A stretch of DNA of 44,932 nt. It comes from a virus. Of the stretch, positions 1 through 8,737 are shown in pieces (the stretch's first letter is position 1; each line of letters starts with the position of its first letter). Under the pieces are notes generated by a model. The model saw nothing but the letters and a program-made list of their open reading frames with translations. It was not told where the DNA came from and did no database searches. The translations under genes and the position numbers were made by a program. The stretch is taken from the IMG/VR virus record IMGVR_UViG_3300009285_000604, positions 1 to 44,932 of that record. One strand, given 5' to 3'.

Positions 1-1178
1 CCACCGCCAGTCTTTTCCACCAGTTTGGTCGGTATGGATACCAGTTGTCCCGGCTTGGCTTCACCGGCTTGAATATTGGGTACTGGTCGTGTCGCATCTT
101 GCCCCATTTTACCCCCATCCACCACCCTGGGTTTAGCCATGCCTGCAAGGTTGGGCGTCTCACCGGGGGCGTAGTTCGGCTCCACCTTCGGGGTGAACTT
201 GGGTATTTCCTGTTTCGGAATGGTAACCGTCGTGTCGAAGCCTGGGCCTACGCGCGGCGTGTACTTGGCGGCGGCTTTGGAGAATGCGTCGCGAGTTGCT
301 TCCTTGCCAACGGCGAGTTCCTTGGCGTAGCGCCCGATACCGCCTGCGCCAGCAATCACCATACCTGTCGCGACGGGATCGAAACTCGCAATCTGTCCAA
401 CGAGTTCCGTGGGGTTTACAAACGTGGCAACGTCCCTCATCCGCTGTTGGCCCGCCTCTGACTCTGCGCCAGCAGGTGGGTTGGACGCTTGGATAGTCTT
501 ATCTACTGCCCAGCGACCCGCGTTCACCACGGGGTCTTTGATGTACTTCTTTGCCAGCACCTGCAATGGATCGTTGGGGTTGTGATCGGACGTTCCCGGC
601 TTTCCGATGCCGAGCAGCCCCTTCATTTCAGTGCCCGTCACGGCTTGCGAGGCGTCAAGCGCCAGCACTTCCTCGGCAAGCGTGCCCTTGCCAGAGATGG
701 ACTTGGTTCTGAGTAGGCGGTTGCGCTCCTTGAGCGTCAACGGCTTCCCGTACACCCTGAAGTACGCCGCGTCGAGTTGGGCGGCACCCGTGTTCCGCGT
801 TGGCATGGGCTTGGCGTACGGACCCTTCTCGGGCAACAACACCTGTGCGCCCTTCGCCGCTTCCAGCAAGTCGCCCTTGAAGTCGGGACGCTCTGCAAGG
901 AACCTCTGAAGCGTGTACTTCAAAGCGTTCCGCGTGGTGTCGTCCATGCGGTCGCCGTACTCGGCGTTCAACTTCGCCATTGCGCCTTCGAGCGTGGACG
1001 GGTTGCGCTGGAGTATCTGCGTGCCTGACGGCTTGGCCTGGAACGGGGCCTTTACGGGCTTGGCGTACGGGTCTATCCCCTTCATGGGGTCGGCAGGACG
1101 GGACGTCGCCGTTAGGTCCGTGGAGGACGGGAGTTTCTTCTTCTTGTCGAACGTGATGCCTGAGATGAACTGTGGCAT
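1..1178 (-). CDS. N-terminal part of giant polyvalent virion protein (continues across the window ends)
   Basis: The frame starts at ATG 1178, one codon position past the stop of the upstream gene, and is open for 392 codons to position 1. Across the joined ends it continues in phase: the last two bases (GG) plus the first base of the reverse strand at 44932 make a Gly codon. The segment begins MPQFISGITFDKK and is rich in Lys, Pro and Gly. Around residues 250-285 there is a small hydrophobic Ala/Gly stretch (ATGMVIAGAGGIG) that could touch a membrane. No enzymatic motif is visible here; the domains lie in the second part (40804-44932). As the last late gene after internal-virion-like genes, it is likely packaged or injected. 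Being open and in frame is observed; injection is inferred. Confidence 0.85.
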   Translation of the reverse strand, partial: MPQFISGITFDKKKKLPSSTDLTATSRPADPMKGIDPYAKPVKAPFQAKPSGTQILQRNPSTLEGAMAKLNAEYGDRMDDTTRNALKYTLQRFLAERPDFKGDLLEAAKGAQVLLPEKGPYAKPMPTRNTGAAQLDAAYFRVYGKPLTLKERNRLLRTKSISGKGTLAEEVLALDASQAVTGTEMKGLLGIGKPGTSDHNPNDPLQVLAKKYIKDPVVNAGRWAVDKTIQASNPPAGAESEAGQQRMRDVATFVNPTELVGQIASFDPVATGMVIAGAGGIGRYAKELAVGKEATRDAFSKAAAKYTPRVGPGFDTTVTIPKQEIPKFTPKVEPNYAPGETPNLAGMAKPRVVDGGKMGQDATRPVPNIQAGEAKPGQLVSIPTKLVEKTGG

Positions 1179-1181
1179 GGC

Positions 1182-2666
1182 TTACTTGCCGCCGCGCATG
1201 GCAACGTATTCCTTGATCGTCATGTCGTTGTCCGCAATCTCGGAAGCGGTCTGGATTAGGAACTGGTAGAGTTCGGCGTAGGTTCCAGTCTTGCTGTTCT
1301 TGTCAACCCACCCTGGCACAGTGTCTCCCGGCCTTTTGCCCTTGCGCGTCTCGTCGTACAACTTGCGGAGTTGGGCGTGCAGTGTCCTCAACCCACGGTT
1401 TTCGGCCTTGAGTTTGATCTCCTTGCCCTTGATGTCCCCGTAGGCGCTTGCCGTGAGTGGCCTGCCGCCGCCAGCGGACGTGGTACTGGAACCGCCACGC
1501 GAACCACCGCCGCCGCCACGGCCCGCGCTGACGGGCTTGTCAATGGCCTTCTGTCGCGCATCGCGTTCCTGTTGCAACTTCTCAGGCAGGAACCGATTCA
1601 TCAACTCGGTCTTCTTCAGGCTCTCGTTCTTCAACTTCTCGTCGGGGGTCAAGACGGTGCGTGGGTTCAACCCGTAGTAGATGGAGGTTTCATCCTTGGC
1701 GTATGCCGCTTGCACCGTGGGGTCGAGTTTCCCGAAGTCTTGGGACAACTTCACGCGAGCCGCTTCTGACTCCTGCTTGCCCTTCTCGGTTTTCTCCAAG
1801 TCCTCGCGATCCCATCTCTGCTGAAGCGCGGCAGTTGCGCGTGCGTCACGAGCCTCGTCTCTAGCGACTCCACGCTGTTCACGGGCGTCCTCTCTGGCGT
1901 CCCCGCGCTGTTCCCTGCCGAGAATATCCTTCTGTCCCTGCTGGTACCGCGCCTCATCATCAGTGCGCCCCTGCTCGCGCACGGCGTTCTGCAACTCGAT
2001 CTTCAACTGCTCTAGCGACCCGTCGTGGGCTTCCTTCGCCTGTACGTAGCGTCGCTGGGCCTCTGCCGCCTTCTCGTTTCGCTGCATCAGAGCGCCTACG
2101 AACGGTTGGGCCAAAATCTCCTGTGCCTGACGCGGGTTTGCCGCCGCACCTAGCGCAGAGATGAGCAGCGCGATTCCGTTGAGTTTCGGCGCACTCGGTT
2201 CCTGGTACTGGGGTGCCTGTGAACGTGCCTGGTTCATGCGGTTCAGCACGTCTTGGATGCCCACGGGTTCGCCACGACTAACCTTGTCGGCAATCCACGG
2301 GCCGGTTTCCATGCCGTCATCCTGGGATTGGTTCTCGGCAAGCCCGCCAAACGATGCGGGGTCCTCAAACGTGGCTGGATCGGGCACGTCCTTCGGGTTC
2401 TTGTAACCACCGGCCACCTTCTGGATTTCGCCTTGGGTTTCAGCCTCGAACTGGGCCGCGTACATCTGCGAGATGCCCTTCTTCTGTTTGTTGAAGATGT
2501 CGCGTGGTCCGTTCCCCCGTGCGAAGTCCTGCACGTACTGGTCCACGTTCGCCTGAGCGCCCGCCGACTTGGCGAGTTGTTCACCGAGGTACCACTTGTG
2601 GGGCTTGTCTATCTCCGAGAGGATCGGAGGCAGGGGGATCGGGCCGAAGAACTGCTGATCTGCCAT
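1182..2666 (-). CDS. putative internal virion / core protein, coiled-coil
   Basis: A 494-residue protein starting MADQQFFGP at ATG 2666, placed right after the stop of the upstream gene (2668). The middle part (about residues 190-310) is highly charged, rich in Ala, Glu, Arg and Gln, with quasi-repeats such as REQRGDARED and REQRGVARDE, and should form long helices or coiled coil. A Gly/Ser/Arg-rich linker (SAGRGGGGG) follows, then a helical C-terminus. This composition and the position between a Gln/Gly-rich protein and the giant polyvalent protein resemble the internal core proteins of short-tailed phages. No specific family was recognised, so the role rests on position and composition. Confidence 0.6.
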   Translation of the reverse strand: MADQQFFGPIPLPPILSEIDKPHKWYLGEQLAKSAGAQANVDQYVQDFARGNGPRDIFNKQKKGISQMYAAQFEAETQGEIQKVAGGYKNPKDVPDPATFEDPASFGGLAENQSQDDGMETGPWIADKVSRGEPVGIQDVLNRMNQARSQAPQYQEPSAPKLNGIALLISALGAAANPRQAQEILAQPFVGALMQRNEKAAEAQRRYVQAKEAHDGSLEQLKIELQNAVREQGRTDDEARYQQGQKDILGREQRGDAREDAREQRGVARDEARDARATAALQQRWDREDLEKTEKGKQESEAARVKLSQDFGKLDPTVQAAYAKDETSIYYGLNPRTVLTPDEKLKNESLKKTELMNRFLPEKLQQERDARQKAIDKPVSAGRGGGGGSRGGSSTTSAGGGRPLTASAYGDIKGKEIKLKAENRGLRTLHAQLRKLYDETRKGKRPGDTVPGWVDKNSKTGTYAELYQFLIQTASEIADNDMTIKEYVAMRGGK

Positions 2667-2667
2667 G

Positions 2668-3261
2668 TTATTTGTTCCTGGGAATGCTGGAACCCGGCTT
2701 GTTGGCCATGCCGCCCATATTGAACCCACCGCCGCCGCCGCCGAATCCACCGCCCGAGGCGTACATCGTAGCCGCCTGAAGCAGAGGGTTGGGCGCGGAA
2801 GCCTGTTGCTGGTACATCTGCCCCTGCTGCCCGTACCCCTGAACCGCACCCTGCAACTCGCTGGGGTTGATCTGGTTGTACGCGTTCAAGAGGTTCTGCA
2901 TGGACTGCTGTCTGATGCCGAAGCTCTGCATCCTGCGCTGGAGGTCGAAGTCCTGCGAGGTGTTGCGATCCTTCGTGATGGGTTCGGTGTCACCGGGCCT
3001 GTAGCCCATCGTCCTTGCCGCACCGGCGTCCTGCTGACGCTTCAAGCCCTCGTTGCGGGTTAGCGACTCGTCGGCAAGCGCAATCTGCTTGTCCGCGTTC
3101 CAGAGCCCACCCTGTTCGGCGCTGCCGATCTTGCCGAGCTTCGTGTCGAACAGCCCGACGATCTTCTTGAAGATCTCGTTCTGATTGGCGTATGCCTTGT
3201 CAGCCGACTTTGCCGCGCGTTGCTGTGGCCCCCCGACGAGGCTGTCGAGTACCTGTCCCAC
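2668..3261 (-). CDS. putative internal virion protein, Gln/Gly-rich tail
   Basis: A 197-residue protein read from a GTG at 3261, just downstream of the previous stop (3263), with a GGAG ribosome site lying in the end of the previous gene. The N-terminal half is helical and charged (about residues 15-120). The C-terminal third is rich in Gln, Tyr and Met and ends in a Gly/Phe low-complexity stretch (GGGFGGGGGGFNMGG). Such tails are common in phage core proteins. No catalytic motif is seen. The start is chosen because the frame continues upstream without any better ribosome site. Confidence 0.55.
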   Translation of the reverse strand: MGQVLDSLVGGPQQRAAKSADKAYANQNEIFKKIVGLFDTKLGKIGSAEQGGLWNADKQIALADESLTRNEGLKRQQDAGAARTMGYRPGDTEPITKDRNTSQDFDLQRRMQSFGIRQQSMQNLLNAYNQINPSELQGAVQGYGQQGQMYQQQASAPNPLLQAATMYASGGGFGGGGGGFNMGGMANKPGSSIPRNK

Positions 3262-3262
3262 G

Positions 3263-3550
3263 TTATCTATTCTCCATGACGATCCCACGGCACGTCCCGC
3301 CAAAACGGGCGTACACCTTGACCAAACGTTCCATCTGAGGCCCGTAATCTACGACGATTCGCACACCCCTCTCACCCGCGTGCCTCATAACTTCACGACA
3401 AACCCGCAGGAATGTGCCGTAAGGTGCGCTAGAATCAACGGTGAGCGCACCTACGCACACCAAGCCGTCATTCTCCACGATGCGGCAACGAGCCACCTCT
3501 ACGTCGTCGTTTGTAACGCGGAGCCAGCCGTCTGAGATCACGAACTCCAT
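3263..3550 (-). CDS. small GNAT-like acyltransferase fold protein
   Basis: A 95-residue protein whose ATG overlaps the stop of the preceding gene (TGATG). The C-terminal half, with FLRVCREVMRHAGERGVR, then a hydrophobic strand, then LVKVYARFGG, has the helix-strand-helix pattern of the end of a GNAT acetyltransferase, where a Y/F-x-R/K-x-G motif is typical. It is shorter than a normal GNAT domain (about 140 residues) and the acyl-CoA pyrophosphate loop is not obvious, so enzymatic activity is doubtful. Similar short proteins lie among structural genes of many phages. The function is unknown. Confidence 0.5.
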   Translation of the reverse strand: MEFVISDGWLRVTNDDVEVARCRIVENDGLVCVGALTVDSSAPYGTFLRVCREVMRHAGERGVRIVVDYGPQMERLVKVYARFGGTCRGIVMENR

Positions 3551-3696
3551 CAGTCCTGTGCAACGATCTGGACAGTCGCCTCGATCTGGTTGCCACGGAT
3601 GACCGTCATGCCCACCAGTCCGCAGCGGAACTCCTTCGACGCCGCTTCGATTGCCCTGCCGAACCCTTCCTCGCGTTCGCGCTTGTCGGCTTCCAC
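3550..3696 (-). CDS. hypothetical protein, 48 aa
   Basis: A small protein read from GTG 3696 (MEADKREREEGFG...), lying between the stop of the 79-residue gene (3710) and the start of the next. It has a charged N-terminal helix and a beta-rich end (MTVIRGNQIEATVQIVAQD). The frame stays open further upstream through the neighbouring gene, but translation there is arginine- and proline-rich and unlikely. The start is uncertain because the ribosome site (AAGGCG) is weak. No function can be assigned. Confidence 0.4.
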   Translation of the reverse strand: MEADKREREEGFGRAIEAASKEFRCGLVGMTVIRGNQIEATVQIVAQD

Positions 3697-3709
3697 GAGC
3701 GCCTTGAGA

Positions 3710-3949
3710 TCAGTCGTTTCCGAGGGTGTTGCTGTAGGTTCCTGACTTGATGATGTTCGCTTGCTCAAAGTTCCGCACCTCCGCGCGCATTTCGTTCTGC
3801 CACCACCGCCTCGCCCATTGTGCGGGTGGTATGTTTGGCACCTGGTTCCCTGCTCCGTCGTCAACCGTTTCTGTGTATCCACGGCTAGAACACGTTGCCT
3901 CTACTACCTTTGCGACTTTCGCCGCCTCATCCCATTTGAAGATCGCCAT
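3710..3949 (-). CDS. hypothetical virion-region protein, 79 aa
   Basis: Starts MAIFKWDEAAK at ATG 3949, immediately after the stop (3951) of the fibre gene. The sequence has an amphipathic N-terminal helix and a conspicuous WARRWWQNEMRAE segment. It lies in the run of late genes between fibre and core genes, so a small tail or assembly protein is plausible. No family was recognised. Confidence 0.55.
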   Translation of the reverse strand: MAIFKWDEAAKVAKVVEATCSSRGYTETVDDGAGNQVPNIPPAQWARRWWQNEMRAEVRNFEQANIIKSGTYSNTLGND

Positions 3950-3950
3950 T

Positions 3951-4769
3951 TTATGACACCAGTCCCAAGAGTTGAAGATCGGCAACGAGCGTAGCCACTA
4001 CGTCAGCAAGCTCCTCCACCGTCGTTGCGTTGCAGTCCCACGCCCTGTCTGCCGTCACGTTCGTTGGGGTGTACGCCGATGGGCGCGTGGTGGGTGCGAC
4101 TCCAAAGAACCCGCACGTTGAGCCGTCGTGGTTCAGCGCACCGTCCAGTTCGACTTCGCCCCCGATTTGGAACTTGTCGGGCGTGTACCCAACGTCAGCC
4201 GCACTCCTGTATATCTGGACGTCCCCGCCGATGAGGATGCCTGCGCCTGAACCTGTGGTGGGGAGTGCGGCCTGCCCCGTATTGGCTACGCTGAACAAAG
4301 ATGTAGTGCCGCCACCCCAGAAGTTCCAGGCTCCCGTAGACCCCGAGTTATAGTTGAAGTCAAACGCCCCCGTGGTAGCGTTTGCGCTGATTCGGGCCTT
4401 GGTGGTACTCAGGTACATAGAGCCACCCGCGATGTTCAAGAAGATGTTCCCGACAACTTCCAGCGCGTGATTTATGGTTCCCGTCGTGTTGATGCCGATA
4501 CGTTTGTTTGTCGTATCGAACGTGAGAATGTTTGTCCCTGCAACGTCGGCAATGTTGAGGGCGGCAACCCCGTCTGCGGATGGCCTGATGTCACCGCCAG
4601 TCGGCAAGGTCAGGTTTGGCGAGACGAATGTGAACGTCGTCGCACCCGTCAGCGTGCTCGTGCCGTCGAAGTACGCAACCCTGCCCGACGCGCCAGAACC
4701 CGTCACCGTGGTTGCGCTGTACGCCTGAACCGTAACCCCTATGTCGGTAGTTATGAGATGTAAAGGCAT
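3951..4769 (-). CDS. tail fibre-like protein
   Basis: A 272-residue protein starting at ATG 4769 after an AAGGA ribosome site. It is rich in Thr, Gly, Ser and Ala, with repeated short beta motifs (GGDIRPSADG, GGDVQIYRSA, RIGINTTG) like the triple-stranded beta regions of phage fibres. The C-terminus, SAYTPTNVTADRAWD followed by a helical ELADVVATLVADL, is a pattern often seen at the ends of predicted phage fibres, where the helix can form a trimeric bundle. It likely contributes to host binding. The receptor and any chaperone domain cannot be told from sequence. Confidence 0.7.
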   Translation of the reverse strand: MPLHLITTDIGVTVQAYSATTVTGSGASGRVAYFDGTSTLTGATTFTFVSPNLTLPTGGDIRPSADGVAALNIADVAGTNILTFDTTNKRIGINTTGTINHALEVVGNIFLNIAGGSMYLSTTKARISANATTGAFDFNYNSGSTGAWNFWGGGTTSLFSVANTGQAALPTTGSGAGILIGGDVQIYRSAADVGYTPDKFQIGGEVELDGALNHDGSTCGFFGVAPTTRPSAYTPTNVTADRAWDCNATTVEELADVVATLVADLQLLGLVS

Positions 4770-4784
4770 TTGTCCTTCAGGGGA

Positions 4785-5399
4785 TCATAGTACGGGTTCG
4801 TTGGGGGCGCTCTCGGTTGTCCCGAGGTCAGCCGTCGTGAGTGCGCCGGTCGTGGCGATGGTTGCTCTCCACCAGTGTCCGGCAGAGTCCTTCCACTGGA
4901 TGCCCTTGGTGTCGTCTCTGAGGATGACGTCGGTTAGGGTGTACGTCTCGCCGCTGGAACCCGAGACGGGGACAACGGTAGGCCACACGTCAGCGCCGCT
5001 GGAGTTCTGAAGGGCCGGGATGTGCGCCCGCTGATACTGCTTCACCGTGGCAATCGTTGCAGCCGCCGCGTTCTTTACGGTGATAGCCGCCGTTCCACGG
5101 TTCTGAATCTCGATCCACGCGCCCGTGTAGCCGGTTGGGAGCGTCATGTCTGATGCAACGGTGCAGTTCACGAGGTGGACTTGGTTGAGGTCGCTCGTCG
5201 TGAGAACCACCGCCGCCACGAGGTCGTACTCCTGCGTCAGATTTGCGGGAGTCCATGAGCTGTCCGAAGCAATCGGACGTCTCTCCACCGACTCCAATCG
5301 GTCCTCGAGGTAGTTTATCCTCGCGTCGTAAACCGCGAAAACTCGGTCAAGTTCCTTCTGGAACACCGGGTCTAACCCTTGAATGTACGGGAGCCTCAC
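4785..5399 (-). CDS. tail fibre / tail appendage protein
   Basis: A 204-residue protein read from GTG 5399, which overlaps the stop of the large tail gene (GTGA), the coupling used throughout this genome. Residues about 10-45 (FQKELDRVFAVYDARINYLEDRLESVE) form a predicted coiled coil that could mediate trimerisation. The rest is beta-rich and ends with a WWRATIATTGALTTADLG segment like those of fibre tips. A longer version starting at GTG 5435 is possible but would overlap the upstream gene by 40 bases. Confidence 0.6.
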   Translation of the reverse strand: MRLPYIQGLDPVFQKELDRVFAVYDARINYLEDRLESVERRPIASDSSWTPANLTQEYDLVAAVVLTTSDLNQVHLVNCTVASDMTLPTGYTGAWIEIQNRGTAAITVKNAAAATIATVKQYQRAHIPALQNSSGADVWPTVVPVSGSSGETYTLTDVILRDDTKGIQWKDSAGHWWRATIATTGALTTADLGTTESAPNEPVL

Positions 5400-7969
5400 G
5401 AGGTCACCCGGTTCCCAAGTCGCGCTTCCTCCCACTCGAACCCGTCGAAGGACGCCATGGCTTCGTCAATGCCGATCTTGAACGAGTGTTCCCACCCTTC
5501 TGCCAGAATCCCCGGCCTCACCCAGTTGCGCTCGAACGTCAGTTCGTCAGAGGCGTGGCGAGTCGAATACACCCGAAGCGTCGGCTGATCCCCAGAGTCC
5601 GCCTTTTCAATGCGGCACCGCAAAATGCGTCGGTTCTTACCAGAAAACGTGCGGGAGTGCCAGTAGCCGACGGGCATGGCGCTCCCACCGTCGCGGTAGA
5701 TGCCCTCGATTGGTCGGTCGTCGTCGTAGGACGTGGATCGCCCTCCACCCCGCCGCCTGGAGATGGGGTCAAGTGCCTGGTGCTGTTCCACCCCGTCGAA
5801 GTTCGCGTCGGAACGAATCCACTTGAGCATCCGTCTGTTCGAGAATGCCAAATGTTTGATCGTCACAGTGTCGGAACCGGTGTTGTACTCGTAGAACTCC
5901 CAGTATCTGTTGCCGTCCACGATGGAGGGACGTCGTAGAACCATCGCCCTTTGCCCCAGGATGAGCCACAGGGCGTCTCTGGCCTCGTCTATGCCTAATC
6001 TGGCATGGGCCAACTTCTCCTCGTCTGTGCGTGCGCCCAAGGCGGTCCACAGACTGCGCTGCCCGTCAATGAGGAACGAACGGATGGTCCCCCGAACCGG
6101 TGCCGTAACCTCGTGTACCGCAAAGCCGGTGTTGGCGTCGAAGTCCTCGCGCACCGACGCGAAGTAAACGCCGTCGCCGTGCCGGGACAGCCACACCACG
6201 CCGGGGTTGCCCGAATCGTCCCGCCAAACGGCGGAAGCGAATCGGTTTGCGACACCGAACGAACCGGGTAAACGCTTGGGGGGCGTCGCGGTGTACGGCC
6301 TGTCTGGAACCACCTGTGCGTGGGCACCCTCTTTGCCCAGGATGATGAGCACGTTCCCCACCGCGTGCATGGCCTGGGGTTCGTCGGCTTGGTTGTCCGC
6401 AAGCGTGAACGAGTTGCCACGGTTCAAGTCCAAGTCGTCCTCGACATTCGCGAGTCGTTCTGGTTGGCCGACGTACGAGTGCTTGACGTTCGTGAGCCCG
6501 CCGCGAGCGCCCCACACCATCCAGCCCTTCATAGACGTGCTGCATACGATATTCGAGAATGTACTTCCCGTTACAGCAAACTCGTCCAGTGTTAGCAGTT
6601 CGGCGTAGGTGTGGCGGTAGATGGTGGTGTTCGTCTCGTGGACGGTTGCGAGTCTGCGCCAGTTCCCCTCAGCCATCTGTACGTAGAAGCGCATCTGATC
6701 CACGTTGGAATCGCCAGACGCCGTGCCCGTGAGTGTCACCCATACGCCCAGCCCGCCCAAACCAGCGTACGGGGACGAACCCTTGACTGAGGTATGGGGA
6801 AGGTACACGACCCCGCCGATGGCAGATTCCATCCGACCACCCGAGTAGTAGTGCGAATATCCGATGGGGATGTTCCGCATGGACAGCGGGTCGCGGGACG
6901 TGGGCCAGCCGTGGAGAATGTCCACACCGCCGAGAACCGGCTTGGCAATTGTCAGGCGATTCACCAGCGTCGTAGCCGCCGTGCTGGTCACACGGTACTT
7001 GAGGACGATCTTGCGTACGTTGTCCCAGTCGGCCCGAACCTTGCCGCTGAAGTCGGCACGGAACACCCACTGGTAAGCCGACGGTGATGCGATCCTCTCA
7101 CGCTGAATGGACGACGGGTTCAGGTTCACGGGCGTCCCGTCGTTGTTGATGAAGTACACCTCAAGCGAGTCCGTAGCCAACATGAGGGTGCTGATCGGAG
7201 CCGCCAGCGAGAACGCGAACACGTCGTTGTAAGACCAGTCGGCTACGCCAGCCGTACACTCGTTCAGGTCAATAATAACGGTGCATTCGGCACCCGTGCC
7301 AGAACCAGAGGGGAGCTTCGTGTGAAACAGGTTGATCTGGTTCGTGGAGTCAAGAAACGCGCCCGCGTTCTGCGCCAGCCCGGTTACCGCCATGTCGGTC
7401 GCACTTGTGGGGTCCATCCCGGCAAAGCTGTACTGGGGGTAGGACGTGGAGTTCCCCGCAAGCGTAACCTTGGGGACTAGCGTCGCAGTTGGCGGGGTCG
7501 GCACGTCCAGCAGACTCCACGAGTTGTTGTTCCCAACCTCGTGCCGGTAGACGTTCCCACCATCCCGGTCATTCGGATTCGTCCAGTACGAATCACCCGC
7601 AAAAACAGTAGCTTTCCACCCGCCGTCCGCCTTGATCCCCACCGCGAGCTGCTGAGACGTCCCGGCGTTCGTGATCTCAGCAATGCCGGTGCCGTTCCAT
7701 TCCCGGTGGAAGGGACGGATCGCCTGCCCGTCGTCCTCGATGGTGACGAACTCCTCTACGGTGTCCACACCCGAATAACCCTGTAGGTACTCGGCACCCC
7801 ACGCCGCCAGATGCCCGGTTCGCGCCGCCGAGATGTTCTCGTAACCCAGACGCGGACGAATCTTGCCGTCCTCGTAGCGCGTGTTCAGAACGTCCTGGGC
7901 GTTCTCGTTCTTGATGGAACCAGCGTCAATTCCAGTTACGGGGCCAAGGAAGGGTCCGATTCTAGGCAC
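5396..7969 (-). CDS. large tail / tail-tube-knob protein
   Basis: An 857-residue protein, started here at GTG 7969 (VPRIGPFLGPVTG), which overlaps the adaptor stop by 8 bases and follows a GAGG ribosome site. It is beta-rich throughout, with repeated W and Y strand motifs (WVTLTGTASG, YFASVREDFD, ALWLILGQRAMV, YWEFYEYNTG) in the style of beta-propeller or stabilisation proteins that plug the portal and extend the tail of short-tailed phages. It directly follows the head-tail adaptor and precedes the fibres, fitting a tail hub or nozzle role. The exact family was not recognised. It is the largest late protein apart from the polyvalent protein. Confidence 0.65.
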   Translation of the reverse strand: MPRIGPFLGPVTGIDAGSIKNENAQDVLNTRYEDGKIRPRLGYENISAARTGHLAAWGAEYLQGYSGVDTVEEFVTIEDDGQAIRPFHREWNGTGIAEITNAGTSQQLAVGIKADGGWKATVFAGDSYWTNPNDRDGGNVYRHEVGNNNSWSLLDVPTPPTATLVPKVTLAGNSTSYPQYSFAGMDPTSATDMAVTGLAQNAGAFLDSTNQINLFHTKLPSGSGTGAECTVIIDLNECTAGVADWSYNDVFAFSLAAPISTLMLATDSLEVYFINNDGTPVNLNPSSIQRERIASPSAYQWVFRADFSGKVRADWDNVRKIVLKYRVTSTAATTLVNRLTIAKPVLGGVDILHGWPTSRDPLSMRNIPIGYSHYYSGGRMESAIGGVVYLPHTSVKGSSPYAGLGGLGVWVTLTGTASGDSNVDQMRFYVQMAEGNWRRLATVHETNTTIYRHTYAELLTLDEFAVTGSTFSNIVCSTSMKGWMVWGARGGLTNVKHSYVGQPERLANVEDDLDLNRGNSFTLADNQADEPQAMHAVGNVLIILGKEGAHAQVVPDRPYTATPPKRLPGSFGVANRFASAVWRDDSGNPGVVWLSRHGDGVYFASVREDFDANTGFAVHEVTAPVRGTIRSFLIDGQRSLWTALGARTDEEKLAHARLGIDEARDALWLILGQRAMVLRRPSIVDGNRYWEFYEYNTGSDTVTIKHLAFSNRRMLKWIRSDANFDGVEQHQALDPISRRRGGGRSTSYDDDRPIEGIYRDGGSAMPVGYWHSRTFSGKNRRILRCRIEKADSGDQPTLRVYSTRHASDELTFERNWVRPGILAEGWEHSFKIGIDEAMASFDGFEWEEARLGNRVTS

Positions 7970-8681
7970 AGACGAACCTCGGATACGCGTCCCCGCTGTC
8001 GGTCCAAGGCCCTTCGATGGCGTTGCGGTTGTCCAGCGCGATGCCCTCGATGAGAGTGTTGGCACGCGCTAAATATCGGTTCATGATTGAAAGTTGTTCT
8101 TGGGTGGTGGCCGTAGGTTCCGCCACGTTCGCCGCGCACACCCACGCGAGGTACTCGTGAAGCTCCTCGGGGATGTCTGGCTCCTCGGCGTCGTCGGAAC
8201 CGTGCGTCATGTCGGCAGGCATGTACGTCCCGCTGATGAAATTGTTTGAGCCCGCAGACGACGGGGGCGGGGACAGCAGGAGCTTCCCGTTGCCGAGGTA
8301 AACGGCATACGACGGTGTTCCGGTGGACTCGGTGGGCCACTTCGGACGCAAGACGTTGAGTTGACTGAGCGATATAAGGCCGGGTTTCCCCTCATAGTCC
8401 TTGCACGCGTACTCGCTGATCCACACGACGTGGGGCTGCACCACCTTCCTTGAAACGACAGGCGTGTCCACGTCCCTGATGTTGAACTTCGCGGAGTTCG
8501 TGTTGGCAATCGCGGTCAGCGTGAACGTGATTCGCGGGTCGTACAGGTACAGACGCTTGCCCACCTCGCGGATCGCCCAGTTGAGCTGGGTGGTCAGGTC
8601 AGGGCCTGTAGCGTCGATCTTGGAGTTGTCCAAGAACACCAACGCGTCCGTGAGCGAGGTTCTAAGATCGGTTAGTGTCAT
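7962..8681 (-). CDS. head-tail adaptor (head completion) protein
   Basis: A 239-residue protein starting MTLTDLRTSLTDAL at ATG 8681. The N-terminal helices (about residues 1-60, including QLNWAIREVGKRLYL), the beta middle (VYLGNGKLLLSPPPS) and the C-terminal helix (NRYLARANTLIEGI) fit adaptor proteins that bind under the portal ring in short-tailed phages. It lies between the major capsid gene and the large tail gene, the usual place for an adaptor. No residue-level motif confirms it; the call rests on fold pattern and gene order. Confidence 0.6.
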   Translation of the reverse strand: MTLTDLRTSLTDALVFLDNSKIDATGPDLTTQLNWAIREVGKRLYLYDPRITFTLTAIANTNSAKFNIRDVDTPVVSRKVVQPHVVWISEYACKDYEGKPGLISLSQLNVLRPKWPTESTGTPSYAVYLGNGKLLLSPPPSSAGSNNFISGTYMPADMTHGSDDAEEPDIPEELHEYLAWVCAANVAEPTATTQEQLSIMNRYLARANTLIEGIALDNRNAIEGPWTDSGDAYPRFVCA

Positions 8682-8690
8682 GTCTGAGTT

Positions 8691-8711
8691 GGGGGGCTGG
8701 TTAGACCCCCC
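8691..8711 (-). terminator. hairpin after the major capsid gene
   Basis: GGGGGG and CCCCCC are separated by 9 bases, just downstream of the capsid stop (8738) in the leftward direction. There is no T-run, so it is more likely an attenuator or an mRNA-stabilising hairpin that sets the high capsid-to-tail ratio than a full terminator. Confidence 0.5.
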
Positions 8712-8737
8712 TTACCTTCATTCAGTGAGCACTACCG

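Noticed and set aside
5243-5938. 231-codon plus-strand open frame
   Set aside because: Lies antisense to the large tail gene and fibre gene; no start signal and low-complexity translation.
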